Assembly (NCBI RefSeq): GCF_030323265.1
Contig: NZ_CP104992.1
Coordinates: 1,521,001 to 1,585,000, forward strand
DNA length: 64,000 nucleotides
Direction of reading: 5' to 3'
DNA from: Terrirhizobium terrae
Lineage (GTDB): Bacteria > Pseudomonadota > Alphaproteobacteria > Rhizobiales > Rhizobiaceae
The notes under the pieces are model-generated. The model ran no database searches and was not told where the DNA came from. It saw nothing but the letters and a program-made list of their open reading frames with translations. This document shows, piece after piece, positions 41,491 through 52,339 of the stretch (the first letter of the stretch is position 1; the number at the start of each line of letters is the position of its first letter). A program made the position numbers and the translations under genes.

Positions 41491-41787
41491 CTAGAGCCTT
41501 TCCTTGTTAAATTGAAACGTTCTGTTGGCTCAAACGGAGTCGGATGGTCGACCGGCCGGCGCAGGCGGTAGCCGCGCCCTACAGCCAAGCCGGCCGGTCG
41601 ACCAGGCGGCCCGTTTCAGCCAACCCCGGTGGTTCGCTTGCGAACCAGCTTGGGCCGGGCATCTTTCCGCCAGGATCAAAGGCGATCGGCTCGGACGTAC
41701 CTTTGGGTATGCCCTTCGCCAATCGCCTTTGCCCTGCCGAAAACCTGCTCCGGCAGAACGCTTCAATTTAACAAGGAAAGGCTCTAG
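41491..41787. mobile_element. 297-bp element with 38-bp terminal inverted repeats (MITE-like or structured intergenic repeat)
   Basis: Terminal arms at 41491-41528 and 41750-41787 match at 35 of 38 positions in inverted orientation and end in CTAGAGCC/GGCTCTAG. Inside lie nested hairpins: GGTCGACCGGCCGG 41546-41559 with CCGGCCGGTCGACC 41590-41603; GGTTCGC...GCGAACC at about 41631-41646; AAAGGCGAT 41677-41685 with ATCGCCTTT 41721-41729. No transposase or long open frame. It fits a non-autonomous mobile repeat or a rhizobial intergenic palindromic element; no target duplication was found. Confidence 0.65.
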
Positions 41788-41799
41788 AACCAGAGACCC

Positions 41800-42233
41800 A
41801 TGGCCAGCAATCCCCTTACCATCAACAGCCGCATCACCATCGCAGCATGGGAGCTGACGGAACAGTTCGTTCTGGCGGGCGGCCCTGGCGGGCAGAACGT
41901 CAACAAGGTTTCGACGGCTGTCCAGCTGTTCTTCGACATCGTCAATTCCCCTCGCTGCCCGAGCGGGTGAAGACGAACGCCGTGAAGCTCGCGGGCAGGC
42001 GGGTGTCGAAGGACGGCGTGCTGATGATCGAGGCCAGCAAGTCCCGCAGCCAGGAGCGCAATCGCGAGGAGGCGCGCGAGCGGCTGAAGGAACTGATCCT
42101 GGAAGCCGCCAAGCCGCCGCCGCCGGTACGCAAGGCCACCAAGCCAACCAAGGGCTCGGTCGAGCGGCGGCTCAAGGCGAAATCGGGACGATCCGACGTG
42201 AAGAAAATGCGTGGCAAGCCGACCGGCGACTGA
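41800..42233 (+). CDS. arfB: Peptidyl-tRNA hydrolase ArfB (ribosome rescue); one base missing at 41948-41951
   Basis: Codon-independent release of stalled ribosomes (YaeJ/ArfB). About 144 aa after repair. GGPGGQNVNKVSTAVQL holds the catalytic GGQ; the basic tail KATKPTKGSVERRLKAKSGRSDVKKMRG enters the mRNA channel. The first frame ends at NSPRCPSG-stop; adding one C to the run at 41948-41951 gives NSPSLPERVKTNAVKLAGRR. The start is 12 nt downstream of the inverted-repeat element, with no clear ribosome site of its own. GTG/ATG choices further right would drop the GGQ motif. Confidence 0.88.
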
Positions 42234-42249
42234 CCGGAGGAGGATCTAC

Positions 42250-42861
42250 ATGGCGACCTTGCCGAACGGAATTCGCCACCTGCCGGGCTATCTCGATCGC
42301 GCGGCGCAGGAACATCTGGTGGAAGCCATCCGCCGGATCGTGGCCGAGGCGCCGCTTTATGTTCCCGCCATGCCCGGCACCGGCAAGCCGATGTCGGTCC
42401 GGATGACCAATTGCGGCCCGCTGGGCTGGGTGACGGACAAGGAACGGGGTTACCGCTATCAGCCGACCCACCCGGCGACCGGGAAACCGTGGCCGGCCAT
42501 TCCGCCTGAGCTGATTGGTCTGTGGGAGAAACTGGCGGACTATCCCAAACCGCCCGAAGCCTGCCTGGTAAATTTCTATTCCGACGACGCGAAGATGGGG
42601 CTGCATCAGGACAAGGATGAGACGGAGGTTTCCGCGCCGGTCCTGTCGATCTCGCTCGGCAATACCTGCCTGTTCCGTGTCGGCGGTCTCGACCGCAAGG
42701 ATCCGACCGGTTCCTTCAAGTTGTCGAGCGGCGATATCGTGTTGCTCGGCGGGGAGGGACGTCTCGCCTTCCATGGCGTCGACCGCATCTATCCCGGCAC
42801 GTCGACGCTGCTGAAAAACGGCGGGCGCATCAATCTGACGCTGCGCCGGGTCAACCCTTAA
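42250..42861 (+). CDS. alkB: AlkB-type 2-oxoglutarate/Fe(II) DNA-repair dioxygenase
   Basis: Oxidative demethylation of alkylated bases. 203 aa from ATG 42250 (GGAGGAGGATCTAC before it). Fe ligands HQDKDE around residue 121 and the distal His in FHGVDR, with the 2OG-binding Arg in GRINLTLRRV; NFYSDDAKMGLHQDKDE is the family hallmark. MTNCGPLGWVTD and the GYRYQPTHP stretch are typical. Follows arfB by 16 bp. Which AlkB subfamily (DNA versus RNA) is uncertain. Confidence 0.9.
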   Translation: MATLPNGIRHLPGYLDRAAQEHLVEAIRRIVAEAPLYVPAMPGTGKPMSVRMTNCGPLGWVTDKERGYRYQPTHPATGKPWPAIPPELIGLWEKLADYPKPPEACLVNFYSDDAKMGLHQDKDETEVSAPVLSISLGNTCLFRVGGLDRKDPTGSFKLSSGDIVLLGGEGRLAFHGVDRIYPGTSTLLKNGGRINLTLRRVNP

Positions 42862-42877
42862 CGCAGGGATTAGCCGC

Positions 42878-43867
42878 TCAGAGTTTTCTGAGCGACACCG
42901 TTTCGATGAAGTGGTCGCGGCCCTTGCGCAGGATGATGTCGGCGCGCGGTCGCGTCGGCAGGATGTTCTGGCGCAGGTTCTTCAGGTTGATGTTTTCCCA
43001 CAGACCCTCCGCCACCGCCTTGGCGGCATCGGCGTCGATCGCGGCATATTTCTTGAAGAACGAGGTCGGATCGCGGAAGGCGGTCTCGCGCAGCTTCATG
43101 AACCGCTGCACATACCACTGGTGGATCTGCTCTTCCTCGGCATCGATATAGATCGAGAAGTCGAAGAAGTCGGAAACGATCGGCACGATCTTGCCGTCCG
43201 ACGGCAGCGCGCGCGACTGCAGGACGTTGATGCCTTCGAAGATCAGGATATCCGGCCGGTCGACGAGGGTGAACTCATCGGGCAGCACGTCATAGGTCAG
43301 GTGCGAATAGCGCGGTGCCTTGACGTTCGGCTCGCCCGCCTTGATGGCGGAGAGAAAGCGCAGGATCTGGCCGATATCGTAGCTTTCCGGAAAACCCTTG
43401 CGCTCCATCAGGTTTTCGCGGTTCAGCACGGCGTTCGGATAGAGAAATCCGTCTGTGGTGATGAGGTCGACCTTCGGGCTCGAAGGCCAGCGGGCCAGCA
43501 ACTCCTTCAGCACGCGGGCCGTCGTCGACTTGCCCACGGCGACCGAGCCGGCAATGCCGATAATGAAGGGCGTCTTTGAAGCGTCCGGCAGGCTGAGGAA
43601 CCGGTTGCGCTGACGAAACAGCCGCTGCGAGGCCTCGACATGGGTCGAAAGGAGGCGCGACAGCGACAGATAGATGCGCCGGACCTCATCGATATTGATC
43701 GGATCGTCGAGCGAACGCAGGCGGGAGATCTCTTCCGCCTTCAGCGTCAGTGGCGTATCGGCGCGGAATTTTGCCCATTCTTCGGCACTGAAGTGATGGT
43801 AGGGCGAGTAATATTCCGTGCTCATGCCGCTATCCATGGGTTCGGCAGGCTGGGGAACGATGTTCAT
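42878..43867 (-). CDS. coaA: Pantothenate kinase type I
   Basis: First step of CoA synthesis. 329 aa. Walker [22 protein letters not shown] around residue 106; [24 protein letters not shown], and the substrate region with [11 protein letters not shown]. Starts on the his side: the ATG overlaps the hisE stop by 4 nt, so coaA belongs to the leftward his operon. An unrelated type III enzyme is absent here. Confidence 0.95.
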   Translation of the reverse strand: MNIVPQPAEPMDSGMSTEYYSPYHHFSAEEWAKFRADTPLTLKAEEISRLRSLDDPINIDEVRRIYLSLSRLLSTHVEASQRLFRQRNRFLSLPDASKTPFIIGIAGSVAVGKSTTARVLKELLARWPSSPKVDLITTDGFLYPNAVLNRENLMERKGFPESYDIGQILRFLSAIKAGEPNVKAPRYSHLTYDVLPDEFTLVDRPDILIFEGINVLQSRALPSDGKIVPIVSDFFDFSIYIDAEEEQIHQWYVQRFMKLRETAFRDPTSFFKKYAAIDADAAKAVAEGLWENINLKNLRQNILPTRPRADIILRKGRDHFIETVSLRKL

Positions 43868-44187
43868 GACGCGGGCCGGCTCGCCTTTTCCTGCAGTCCG
43901 GACTGGCCGGTCCTGCGGTGAAGTTCATCGACCACATCCTGCAACGGGATGCCTGCAATCTTCAATACGACCAAGAGATGATAGACGAGGTCGGCGCTTT
44001 CCGACACCAGCTCCTTGCGCTCCTGCGCCACGGCGGCAATCACGGTCTCGACCGCTTCTTCGCCAAGTTTCTTGGCGGCCTTGGTCTGGCCGGCGGCCAC
44101 GAGCTTCGCCGTCCAGGATTCCTCCGGCGATGCTGCGGCACGCTGCGCCACGATCTTTTCCAGATCGTTCAGGGTGAATTCACTCAA
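43864..44187 (-). CDS. hisE: Phosphoribosyl-ATP diphosphatase
   Basis: Second step of histidine synthesis, PRATP to PRAMP. 107 aa, single-domain (not fused to hisI). MazG-type helical fold with [14 protein letters not shown] around residue 40 and [13 protein letters not shown], the metal-binding EExxE/ExxD motifs. Lies between coaA and hisF in the leftward his run. Confidence 0.93.
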   Translation of the reverse strand: MSEFTLNDLEKIVAQRAAASPEESWTAKLVAAGQTKAAKKLGEEAVETVIAAVAQERKELVSESADLVYHLLVVLKIAGIPLQDVVDELHRRTGQSGLQEKASRPAS

Positions 44188-44226
44188 AACTGTCTCCTCC
44201 AGTCCCGCCCGTCATATCCGAAAAGA

Positions 44227-45742
<1,516 letters not shown>

Positions 45743-45772
45743 TCTTTCTGGTCCTGTAGATGGGCGCGAGCC

Positions 45773-46423
45773 TTACGGCTTCCAGCGCAGGAAATTGGCG
45801 ATGAGGGCGAGGCCGAGGGTCTGGCTCTTTTCCGGATGGAACTGCGAGCCTGCCATGTTGTCGCGCCCGACAAAGGCGGTCATCGCGCCACCATAGTCGG
45901 TCGTGGCAATCACTTCGGCCGGATTGGTCGCCGCCATGTGGTAGGAATGCACGAAATAGGCGTGCAGGCCGTCCGGTCCGGTCGGAATGCCGTCGAACAG
46001 CGGGTGAGGGCTGTTGAGCGTCAGCGTGTTCCAGCCGATCTGCGGGATCTTCAGCTCGGTATCGGACGGCGTCATCTCGACGACATCGCCCTTGATCCAG
46101 CCGAAACCTTCGGTCGTGGTCTTTTCAAGACCGCGCGAGGACATGAGCTGCATGCCGACACAGATGCCGAGGAAGGGGCGTGCCTTTTTCTCGACGGTCT
46201 CGATCAGCGCTTCATGCATGCCGGAGACGGCATTGAGGCCAGCTCGGCAATCGGCATAGGCGCCGACACCCGGCAGCACGACACGGTCGGCAGTGGCGAC
46301 TGCATCCGGACTGTCGGTCAGATCGATCGTGGCATCGATGCCGGCCTCGCGTGCAGCCCGTTCGAATGCCTTGGTGGCCGAGCGCAGGTTGCCCGAGCCG
46401 TAGTCTATGATTGCGACGCGCAT
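45773..46423 (-). CDS. hisH: Imidazole glycerol phosphate synthase glutaminase subunit
   Basis: Glutaminase partner of HisF. 216 aa. [23 protein letters not shown] with the nucleophile Cys around residue 85, and the His/Glu pair in [12 protein letters not shown] 46423 is chosen; longer frames are unrelated. Its start overlaps the stop of the DUF2628 gene. Confidence 0.95.
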   Translation of the reverse strand: MRVAIIDYGSGNLRSATKAFERAAREAGIDATIDLTDSPDAVATADRVVLPGVGAYADCRAGLNAVSGMHEALIETVEKKARPFLGICVGMQLMSSRGLEKTTTEGFGWIKGDVVEMTPSDTELKIPQIGWNTLTLNSPHPLFDGIPTGPDGLHAYFVHSYHMAATNPAEVIATTDYGGAMTAFVGRDNMAGSQFHPEKSQTLGLALIANFLRWKP

Positions 46424-46905
46424 CAGCGTCCTCCGTGATCGAAGAGCCCGAGAGCCGGACCCTGCCAGCCCGAAGCCGGCGGTGTTTTTGCTTGCTTGGC
46501 CCATTCGACCGATTGCGGCAGTGGTTGCTGCACCGGCTTAGGCAGGCTGGAAAAATAGATGTCTTCCGCAGCCCGGAGATCCGGCGCGCTGATGACGCGC
46601 TCCAGCACCCAGCCGCGGCGGATCAGCGAATTGCCGTAGTGATTGCGGCCTTCCAGCGCAACGAGAAGGCTCGTTGCAAGGCCAAGCAGGACACCTGCCA
46701 GAGCGAAGCCCGGCACTGCAAGGAGAGCGATGGCTGCACCCTGGACCAGAAAAATAATGATCCCCGAAATCCAGAGCCTGTGCCAGATCAGCCAGATCCA
46801 TGGAAACAGCAGGGCCGTCCATGAGAACCCGTCGGGCAGGATCAGGGTCGAGCGGTGGTCCTTGTCGGGACCACCCGGTGGGGTCAGAACGAGATAGCTT
46901 CTCAA
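46423..46905 (-). CDS. DUF2628 membrane protein within the his operon
   Basis: 160 aa. Hydrophobic segments at about residues 28-46 ([19 protein letters not shown]), 47-65 and 67-85, then a polar C-terminal tail. The [19 protein letters not shown] start of the helix block is typical for DUF2628 (YrrL-like small membrane) proteins. Its function is unknown. It lies between hisB and hisH, overlapping hisH by 1 nt and 19 bp from hisB, and is transcribed with them. Rhizobia often carry it here. Confidence 0.85.
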   Translation of the reverse strand: MRSYLVLTPPGGPDKDHRSTLILPDGFSWTALLFPWIWLIWHRLWISGIIIFLVQGAAIALLAVPGFALAGVLLGLATSLLVALEGRNHYGNSLIRRGWVLERVISAPDLRAAEDIYFSSLPKPVQQPLPQSVEWAKQAKTPPASGWQGPALGLFDHGGR

Positions 46906-46924
46906 GGATCAACTCCTGGAAGCG

Positions 46925-47547
46925 TCAGGCAAGCGTACCCTTGGTCGAAGGAACGCGATTGGCCTGCCGCGGATCGATTTCAGTCGCAGTGCGCAAAACG
47001 CGCGCTACGGATTTGAAGCAGGTCTCGGCGATATGATGGTTGTTGGCGCCGTAATGGTTCAGGATATGCAGCGTGACGCCTGCATTCTGCGCCAGCGCCT
47101 GGAAGAATTCCTGACCAGTTCCGTATCGAACGTACCGATCTTCGGCGAACTGAAGGCGACGTTCCATACCAGGAACGGACGTCCTGAGACGTCGATCGCA
47201 GCCTTGGTCATCGTCTCGTCCATGGCGAGGTCGAGCGACGCATAGCGGGTGATCCCGCGGCGGTCGCCGAGTGCCTGGGAAATCGCCTGGCCGATCGCAA
47301 TGCCGGTATCTTCGACCGTGTGATGGTCGTCGACGTGAAGGTCGCCCTTCACCTCGATCTCCATGTCGATCAGCGAATGGCGCGAAAGCTGGTCCAGCAT
47401 ATGGTCGAAAAAGCCGACGCCCGTGGAAATCTTCGACGTCCCGGTGCCGTCCAGATTGACGGAAACCGAGACGGAGGTCTCGTTGGTCTTGCGGGAAACG
47501 CTTCCCGTGCGTGTGGCTGCTGTCTCGCCCATTCGGGTCTGCTCCAT
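46925..47547 (-). CDS. hisB: Imidazoleglycerol-phosphate dehydratase; one base missing at about 47110
   Basis: Dehydrates IGP in histidine synthesis. About 207 aa once repaired. [52 protein letters not shown] (metal ligands), and [23 protein letters not shown] at the end, which lies in another frame. Adding one G to GTC-AGG-AAT gives [14 protein letters not shown] and joins them. Start ATG 47547 (MEQTRMGET) or ATG 47532 are both possible: AAGGAG lies about 13 nt before the first and GGAG 9 nt before the second. Head of the leftward hisB-DUF2628-hisH-hisA-hisF-hisE-coaA run. Confidence 0.9.
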
Positions 47548-47759
47548 GCTTGTCTGCGGGCTCCTTACCAGCCGTCCGGTGAAATATCCAGCAAAAGCGC
47601 GGGCTTCTGCGGGCGGCATATCGATTGGAGCTGGCGAGATTGTATTCGGGCTTGAGCAACATACATAGGTGTCAACGTGATCCCGGCAAAGCCTGAGCGG
47701 TTTGGCGGGATGTCTTGAGGTCCAAGAGCCCGCTTTTAAAGGGGCAGACAGGTGTATTG

Positions 47760-48287
47760 ATGACAACGATTATTACGGTTCGGAAGGGCGGCAAGGTCGT
47801 CATGGCCGGCGACGGTCAGGTGAGCCTCGGCCAGACGGTGATGAAGGGCAATGCGCGAAAAGTGCGCCGCATCGGCAAGGGCGGTGAAGTGATCGCCGGT
47901 TTCGCCGGCGCCACGGCCGACGCCTTCACTTTGCTCGACCGGCTTGAGAAGAAGCTCGAACAATATCCCGGCCAGCTGATGCGTGCCGCCGTCGAACTCG
48001 CCAAGGACTGGCGCACCGACAAGTATCTACGCAATCTCGAGGCCATGATGCTGGTTGCCGACAAGTCGACGACGCTTGCCATTACCGGCAACGGCGACGT
48101 CCTTGAGCCCGAGCATGGCACGATCGCCATCGGCTCCGGCGGCAACTACGCTTTCGCCGCAGCCCGCGCGATGATGGATACGGAAAAGTCAGCCGAGGAT
48201 GTCGCCCGCCAGGCGCTCGATATCGCAGCCGATATCTGCGTCTACACCAATCACAATCTCGTCGTCGAAACGCTCGACGCCGAATAA
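47760..48287 (+). CDS. hslV: ATP-dependent protease HslV peptidase subunit
   Basis: N-terminal Thr hydrolase of the HslUV protease. 175 aa. [11 protein letters not shown] fixes the start at ATG 47760, since Thr after the removed Met is the nucleophile; upstream in-frame starts would hide it. [34 protein letters not shown], and AIGSGGNYA follow. Divergent from hisB, and 73 bp before hslU. Confidence 0.95.
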   Translation: MTTIITVRKGGKVVMAGDGQVSLGQTVMKGNARKVRRIGKGGEVIAGFAGATADAFTLLDRLEKKLEQYPGQLMRAAVELAKDWRTDKYLRNLEAMMLVADKSTTLAITGNGDVLEPEHGTIAIGSGGNYAFAAARAMMDTEKSAEDVARQALDIAADICVYTNHNLVVETLDAE

Positions 48288-48360
48288 TCATACACTCCCA
48301 CAAGGGTCCCGCGGACCGGGCCGTTATGGCCGGCCGCAACGGGAAAGCCGAGAGGATACA

Positions 48361-49668
48361 ATGACGAACTTTTCTCCCCGCGAAATCGTTTCCGAACTCG
48401 ATCGCCACATCATTGGCCAGCACGATGCCAAGCGTGCTGTCGCGATCGCCCTTCGCAACCGCTGGCGCCGCCATCAACTCGAAGAAAACCTGCGCGACGA
48501 AGTGATGCCGAAGAACATCCTGATGATCGGCCCGACCGGCGTCGGCAAGACGGAAATCTCCCGTCGCCTCGCCAAGCTGGCCGGCGCCCCCTTCATCAAG
48601 GTCGAGGCCACCAAATTCACCGAGGTCGGCTATGTCGGCCGTGACGTCGAACAGATCATCCGCGATCTCGTAGAGGTCGGCATCGGCCTGGTGCGCGAAA
48701 AGAAGCGCACGGAAGTGCAGGCCAAGGCGCATCAGAGCGCCGAGGAACGCGTGCTGGATGCGCTGGTCGGATCGACCGCGTCGCCCGCCACCCGCGACAG
48801 CTTCCGCAAGAAGCTCCGTTCCGGCGAACTGGACGACAAGGAAATCGAGATCGAAGTGGCCGACACCGGCTCGGGCATGCCCGGCTTCGACATTCCCGGC
48901 ATGCCGGGTGCCAATATCGGCGTGCTGAACCTGTCGGAAATGTTCGGCAAGGCGATGGGTGGCCGCACCAAGAAGGTCAAGACGACCGTCTCCAAGTCCT
49001 ATGGCGAGCTGATCCGTGACGAATCCGACAAGCTGATCGACAACGAGGTTATCCAGCGCGAGGCAGTCCGCTCGGTCGAGAATGACGGCATCGTCTTCCT
49101 TGACGAGATCGACAAGATCGCCGCCCGTGACGGCGGCATGGGCGCCGGTGTCTCCCGCGAAGGCGTGCAGCGCGACCTGCTGCCGCTCGTCGAAGGCACG
49201 ACCGTTTCGACCAAGTATGGACCGGTGAAGACCGATCACATCCTCTTCATCGCATCCGGCGCCTTCCATGTGGCAAAGCCGTCTGATCTGCTGCCGGAAC
49301 TTCAGGGCCGACTGCCGATCCGCGTCGAGCTTCGCCCGCTGACCAAGGAGGATTTCCGCCGCATCCTGACGGAAACCGAGGCGAGCCTCATCCGCCAGTA
49401 CAAGGCGCTTATGGGCACGGAAGATTTGACGCTTGAGTTCACGGAGGATGCGATCGATGCGCTGGCGGATGTCGCCGTGCACCTGAACTCCTCGGTCGAG
49501 AACATCGGTGCCCGCCGCCTGCAGACGGTGATGGAACGCGTGCTGGACGAAATCTCCTTCACGGCACCGGATCAGGGCGGCACGTCGGTCAAGATCGACG
49601 CCGAATATGTTCGCAAGCATGTCGGCGATCTGGCCAACGATACCGATCTCTCGCGCTATATCCTGTAA
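48361..49668 (+). CDS. hslU: ATP-dependent protease HslU ATPase subunit
   Basis: AAA+ unfoldase of HslUV. 435 aa. [33 protein letters not shown] at the start, Walker [19 protein letters not shown] around residue 57, [14 protein letters not shown] (pore loop), Walker [13 protein letters not shown], and [26 protein letters not shown]. Ends in LSRYIL, the C-terminal tail that docks on HslV. Confidence 0.96.
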   Translation: MTNFSPREIVSELDRHIIGQHDAKRAVAIALRNRWRRHQLEENLRDEVMPKNILMIGPTGVGKTEISRRLAKLAGAPFIKVEATKFTEVGYVGRDVEQIIRDLVEVGIGLVREKKRTEVQAKAHQSAEERVLDALVGSTASPATRDSFRKKLRSGELDDKEIEIEVADTGSGMPGFDIPGMPGANIGVLNLSEMFGKAMGGRTKKVKTTVSKSYGELIRDESDKLIDNEVIQREAVRSVENDGIVFLDEIDKIAARDGGMGAGVSREGVQRDLLPLVEGTTVSTKYGPVKTDHILFIASGAFHVAKPSDLLPELQGRLPIRVELRPLTKEDFRRILTETEASLIRQYKALMGTEDLTLEFTEDAIDALADVAVHLNSSVENIGARRLQTVMERVLDEISFTAPDQGGTSVKIDAEYVRKHVGDLANDTDLSRYIL

Positions 49669-49677
49669 CGGGATGGA

Positions 49678-49706
49678 GTGGCAGCCGGGCAACGTCCGGC
49701 TGCCAC
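49678..49706 (+). terminator. Hairpin after hslU (terminator-like, no T run)
   Basis: GTGGCAGCCGG 49678-49688 and CCGGCTGCCAC 49696-49706 form an 11-bp perfect stem with a 7-nt loop. The following ATCTCG lacks a T tract. A second hairpin (GCGCGCT 49776-49782, AGCGCGC 49791-49797) follows in the same gap. Confidence 0.55.
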
Positions 49707-49873
49707 ATCTCGTCGCCCTGACGCTATTTTGAACGTCTTTCTCTCGACATTGCCACATGTCTTAACGTATGGGTGGCGCGCTCTCGTGAAAGCGCGCGCT
49801 GCTCCATGATTTGACTTGTCACTGCCTCTGGAGCCGCAACTGGCGCAGATGAAATGCTGGGACACGGAAAATC

Positions 49874-50809
49874 TTGAAACGCATCCTGATCGCATTGCTG
49901 TTCACCGTCGCTTGGACGGCATCGTCGGCCGGCCCTGCAATGGCCATGACCATCGTGCCCGAAGGCAATCGCAATACCGTGCAGCCCAAGGTGCCTGGCG
50001 CATCCGTGCGCAGGACACGCGCCGGCAAGACCACTTTCGACGACAAATACGAAAAGATCCGCGATCTGCTGGCGACCGACAGAAGCCTGATCGGCAAGAT
50101 CAAGTCGACGGCCGCCTCCTACGGCATCGATCCGATCCATATCGTCGGCGCGATCGTCGGCGAGCACACCTATAATGTCGATGCCTACGACCGGCTGCAG
50201 AGCTATTACGTCAAGGCCGCCGCCTATGCCGGCAACGCCTTCCGCTTCGCCTATGACGGCGAGACGATCGAAGATTTCCTCAAGCGTCCGCAGCTTGCGA
50301 CCTGCGACGCCAAGCGGGATTCCTATAGCCTCTGGACCTGCCGCGAGAATGTCTGGGAAAAGAGTTTTCGCGGCCGCAGGGTCGATGGCAAGGCGTTTCC
50401 GGACAATCGCTTCAGCGCCGTCTTCTTCCAGCCCTTCTATGCCGGCCAGACATTCGGGCTCGGACAGGTCAATCCGCTGACGGCGCTGATGCTGTCGGAC
50501 ATGGTGGCGCGGACCTCCGGCTATCCCAAGCTCGACGAGAACAAGGCCGCCGACGTCTATGATGCGATCATGGATCCCGACAAGTCGCTCGCCTATATGG
50601 CGGCCAACATCCGCCGCTCGATCGATGACTACAAGTCGATCGCCGATGTCGATATTTCCCGCAATCCCGGCATCACCTCGACGCTCTACAATACCGGCGG
50701 CTCTGCCCAGCGCGCCGCGGCTCTCAAGGCGCGCGGCGGACTGCCGGAAGAGAATTATTACGGCTGGCTCGTCAACGATAAGATCGCCGAGTTGAAATCG
50801 CTGCTCTGA
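49874..50809 (+). CDS. DUF1402 family secreted protein
   Basis: 311 aa, start TTG 49874 (no in-frame ATG before the signal peptide). Signal peptide at residues 1-24 (KRILIALLFTVAWTASSAGPAMA). The rest resembles a lysozyme-like/transglycosylase-type domain: YGIDPIHIVGAIVGEHTYN with Glu in GEH, TFGLGQVNPLTAL, and YMAANIRRSIDDY, the pattern seen in SLT-type enzymes (GE...GxxQ). Function is not established; wall cleavage is an inference. Confidence 0.85.
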   Translation: MKRILIALLFTVAWTASSAGPAMAMTIVPEGNRNTVQPKVPGASVRRTRAGKTTFDDKYEKIRDLLATDRSLIGKIKSTAASYGIDPIHIVGAIVGEHTYNVDAYDRLQSYYVKAAAYAGNAFRFAYDGETIEDFLKRPQLATCDAKRDSYSLWTCRENVWEKSFRGRRVDGKAFPDNRFSAVFFQPFYAGQTFGLGQVNPLTALMLSDMVARTSGYPKLDENKAADVYDAIMDPDKSLAYMAANIRRSIDDYKSIADVDISRNPGITSTLYNTGGSAQRAAALKARGGLPEENYYGWLVNDKIAELKSLL

Positions 50810-50855
50810 GGCCTGATATATCTTTTAGATCAGGAATATGAAGAGGAGGGTGTTG

Positions 50856-52272
50856 ATGGACATGCGCCCCGAGCCTTTCGTGCCGCCGGCCCCGATCCCG
50901 CACACGCGCCCCTCTCCCGCTGGGGCGTGATCTCGACGGCGCTGCGCAACCCGCTGGAATTGTGGGGCGAACTGTCCTTCACCCGGCCTTGGCTCGACAC
51001 CCGATTTTTCAAGGAACGCACCCTGATCGTCAACGATCCGGGCCTTATCCGCCATGTCCTGGTCGACAATGCCGCCAATTATGAAATGGCCGAGGTGCGC
51101 CAGCTCATCCTGCGGCCGATCCTGCGTGACGGGCTGCTGACGGCCGAAGGGCCGGTCTGGAAGCGGTCTCGCAAGGCGATGGCGCCCGTCTTCACGCCGC
51201 GCCATTCCCGCGGTTTCGCCGGCCAGATGCTGGCGAAGTCCGAGGAATATGCCGAGAAGTATGAGGCTGGTGCCGCAGAGGGCACGGTCCACGACATTTC
51301 CGTCGACATGACGGAGCTGACTTACGCGCTTCTGTCGGAGACGCTTTTTCCGGCGAAATCGCCGGCGAGAAGAACAGCGTCGCGGATGATGTCGACAGCC
51401 TGCTGCACCGCATGGGTCGCGTCGATCCGATGGATCTGATGCGCGCGCCGCCCTGGGTGCCGCGCCTGACCCGCATCGGCGGCCGCAAGGTGCTCGACAA
51501 GTTCCGCCACATCGTCTCGGAGACTATGCGGATGCGCAAGGATCGGATGCGCGCGACGCCGGACGACGTGCCGCAGGATTTCCTGACACTGCTCCTGCAG
51601 CTCGAGGGTCCGAACGGGCTTTCGCTGGATGAGATCGAGGATAATATCCTGACCTTCATCGGCGCCGGCCACGAAACGACGGCCCGCGCACTTGCCTGGA
51701 CGCTCTATTGCGTCGCCCAGTCCCCCCATGTCCGCGAGGCGATGGAGACGGAGATCGACCAGGTTCTTGCGACCGGTGCCGAACCGGTGGAATGGCTGGA
51801 ACTCATGCCTTGGGTTCGGGCGTCATTCGAAGAAGCGCTGCGGCTCTATCCGCCGGCGCCGTCGCTCAACCGCGCGGCGATTGCCGCCGACAGATGGACG
51901 AGCCCGAGCGGGGAAAGCGTCGAGATCGACGCAGGCGTCACCATCCTCGTCATGCCCTGGACGCTGCATCGCCACGAACTCTATTGGGAAAAGCCGCGCG
52001 CCTTCATGCCGGAGCGTTTCCTGCCGGAAAATCGCGGCAAGATCGGTCGCTTCCAGTATCTGCCCTTTGGTGCCGGGCCGCGCACCTGCATCGGCGCGAC
52101 ATTTGCCATGCAGGAAGCTGTCATTGCGCTCGCCGTGCTGATGAAGCGCTATCGCTTCGATATGCTGCCGGGCACGGAAGTTTGGCCGGTGCAGAAGCTG
52201 ACGACCCAGCCGCGTGACGGCATGCCGATGCGGGTGAGCTTCCGACAGCCGGCGTCTTCATCGGGCAATTGA
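50856..52272 (+). CDS. Cytochrome P450; two one-base deletions (50909-50912 and 51345-51349)
   Basis: Haem monooxygenase of about 472 aa once two runs are restored. ATG 50856 follows GAGGAGGGTGTTG. Segments: PEPFVPPAPIPH, then (after the first repair) LRNPLELWGELSFTRPW and VDNAANYEMAE; the second repair yields SETLFSGEIAGEKNSVADDVDSLLHRMGRVDP. I-helix GAGHETTARALAW, ExxR in EEALRLYPPAP, and haem-binding FGAGPRTCIGATFAM. Substrate unknown. Not part of a recognisable biosynthetic cluster. Confidence 0.88.
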
Positions 52273-52292
52273 TCGGCGGGCAATTGATCGGC
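52263..52292 (+). repeat. 15-bp tandem duplication across the P450 stop codon
   Basis: GGGCAATTGATCGGC at 52263-52277 is repeated exactly at 52278-52292; the first copy contains the P450 TGA. Confidence 0.8.
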
Positions 52293-52339
52293 GCCGGCCA
52301 TGCGTTATTGATTGCTGGATCGGCATTCAGGATTCCCGC

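Noticed and set aside
47600..47760. RpoH-type promoter for hslVU
   Set aside because: CTTGAG at 47713-47718 lacks a matching downstream element at the right distance.
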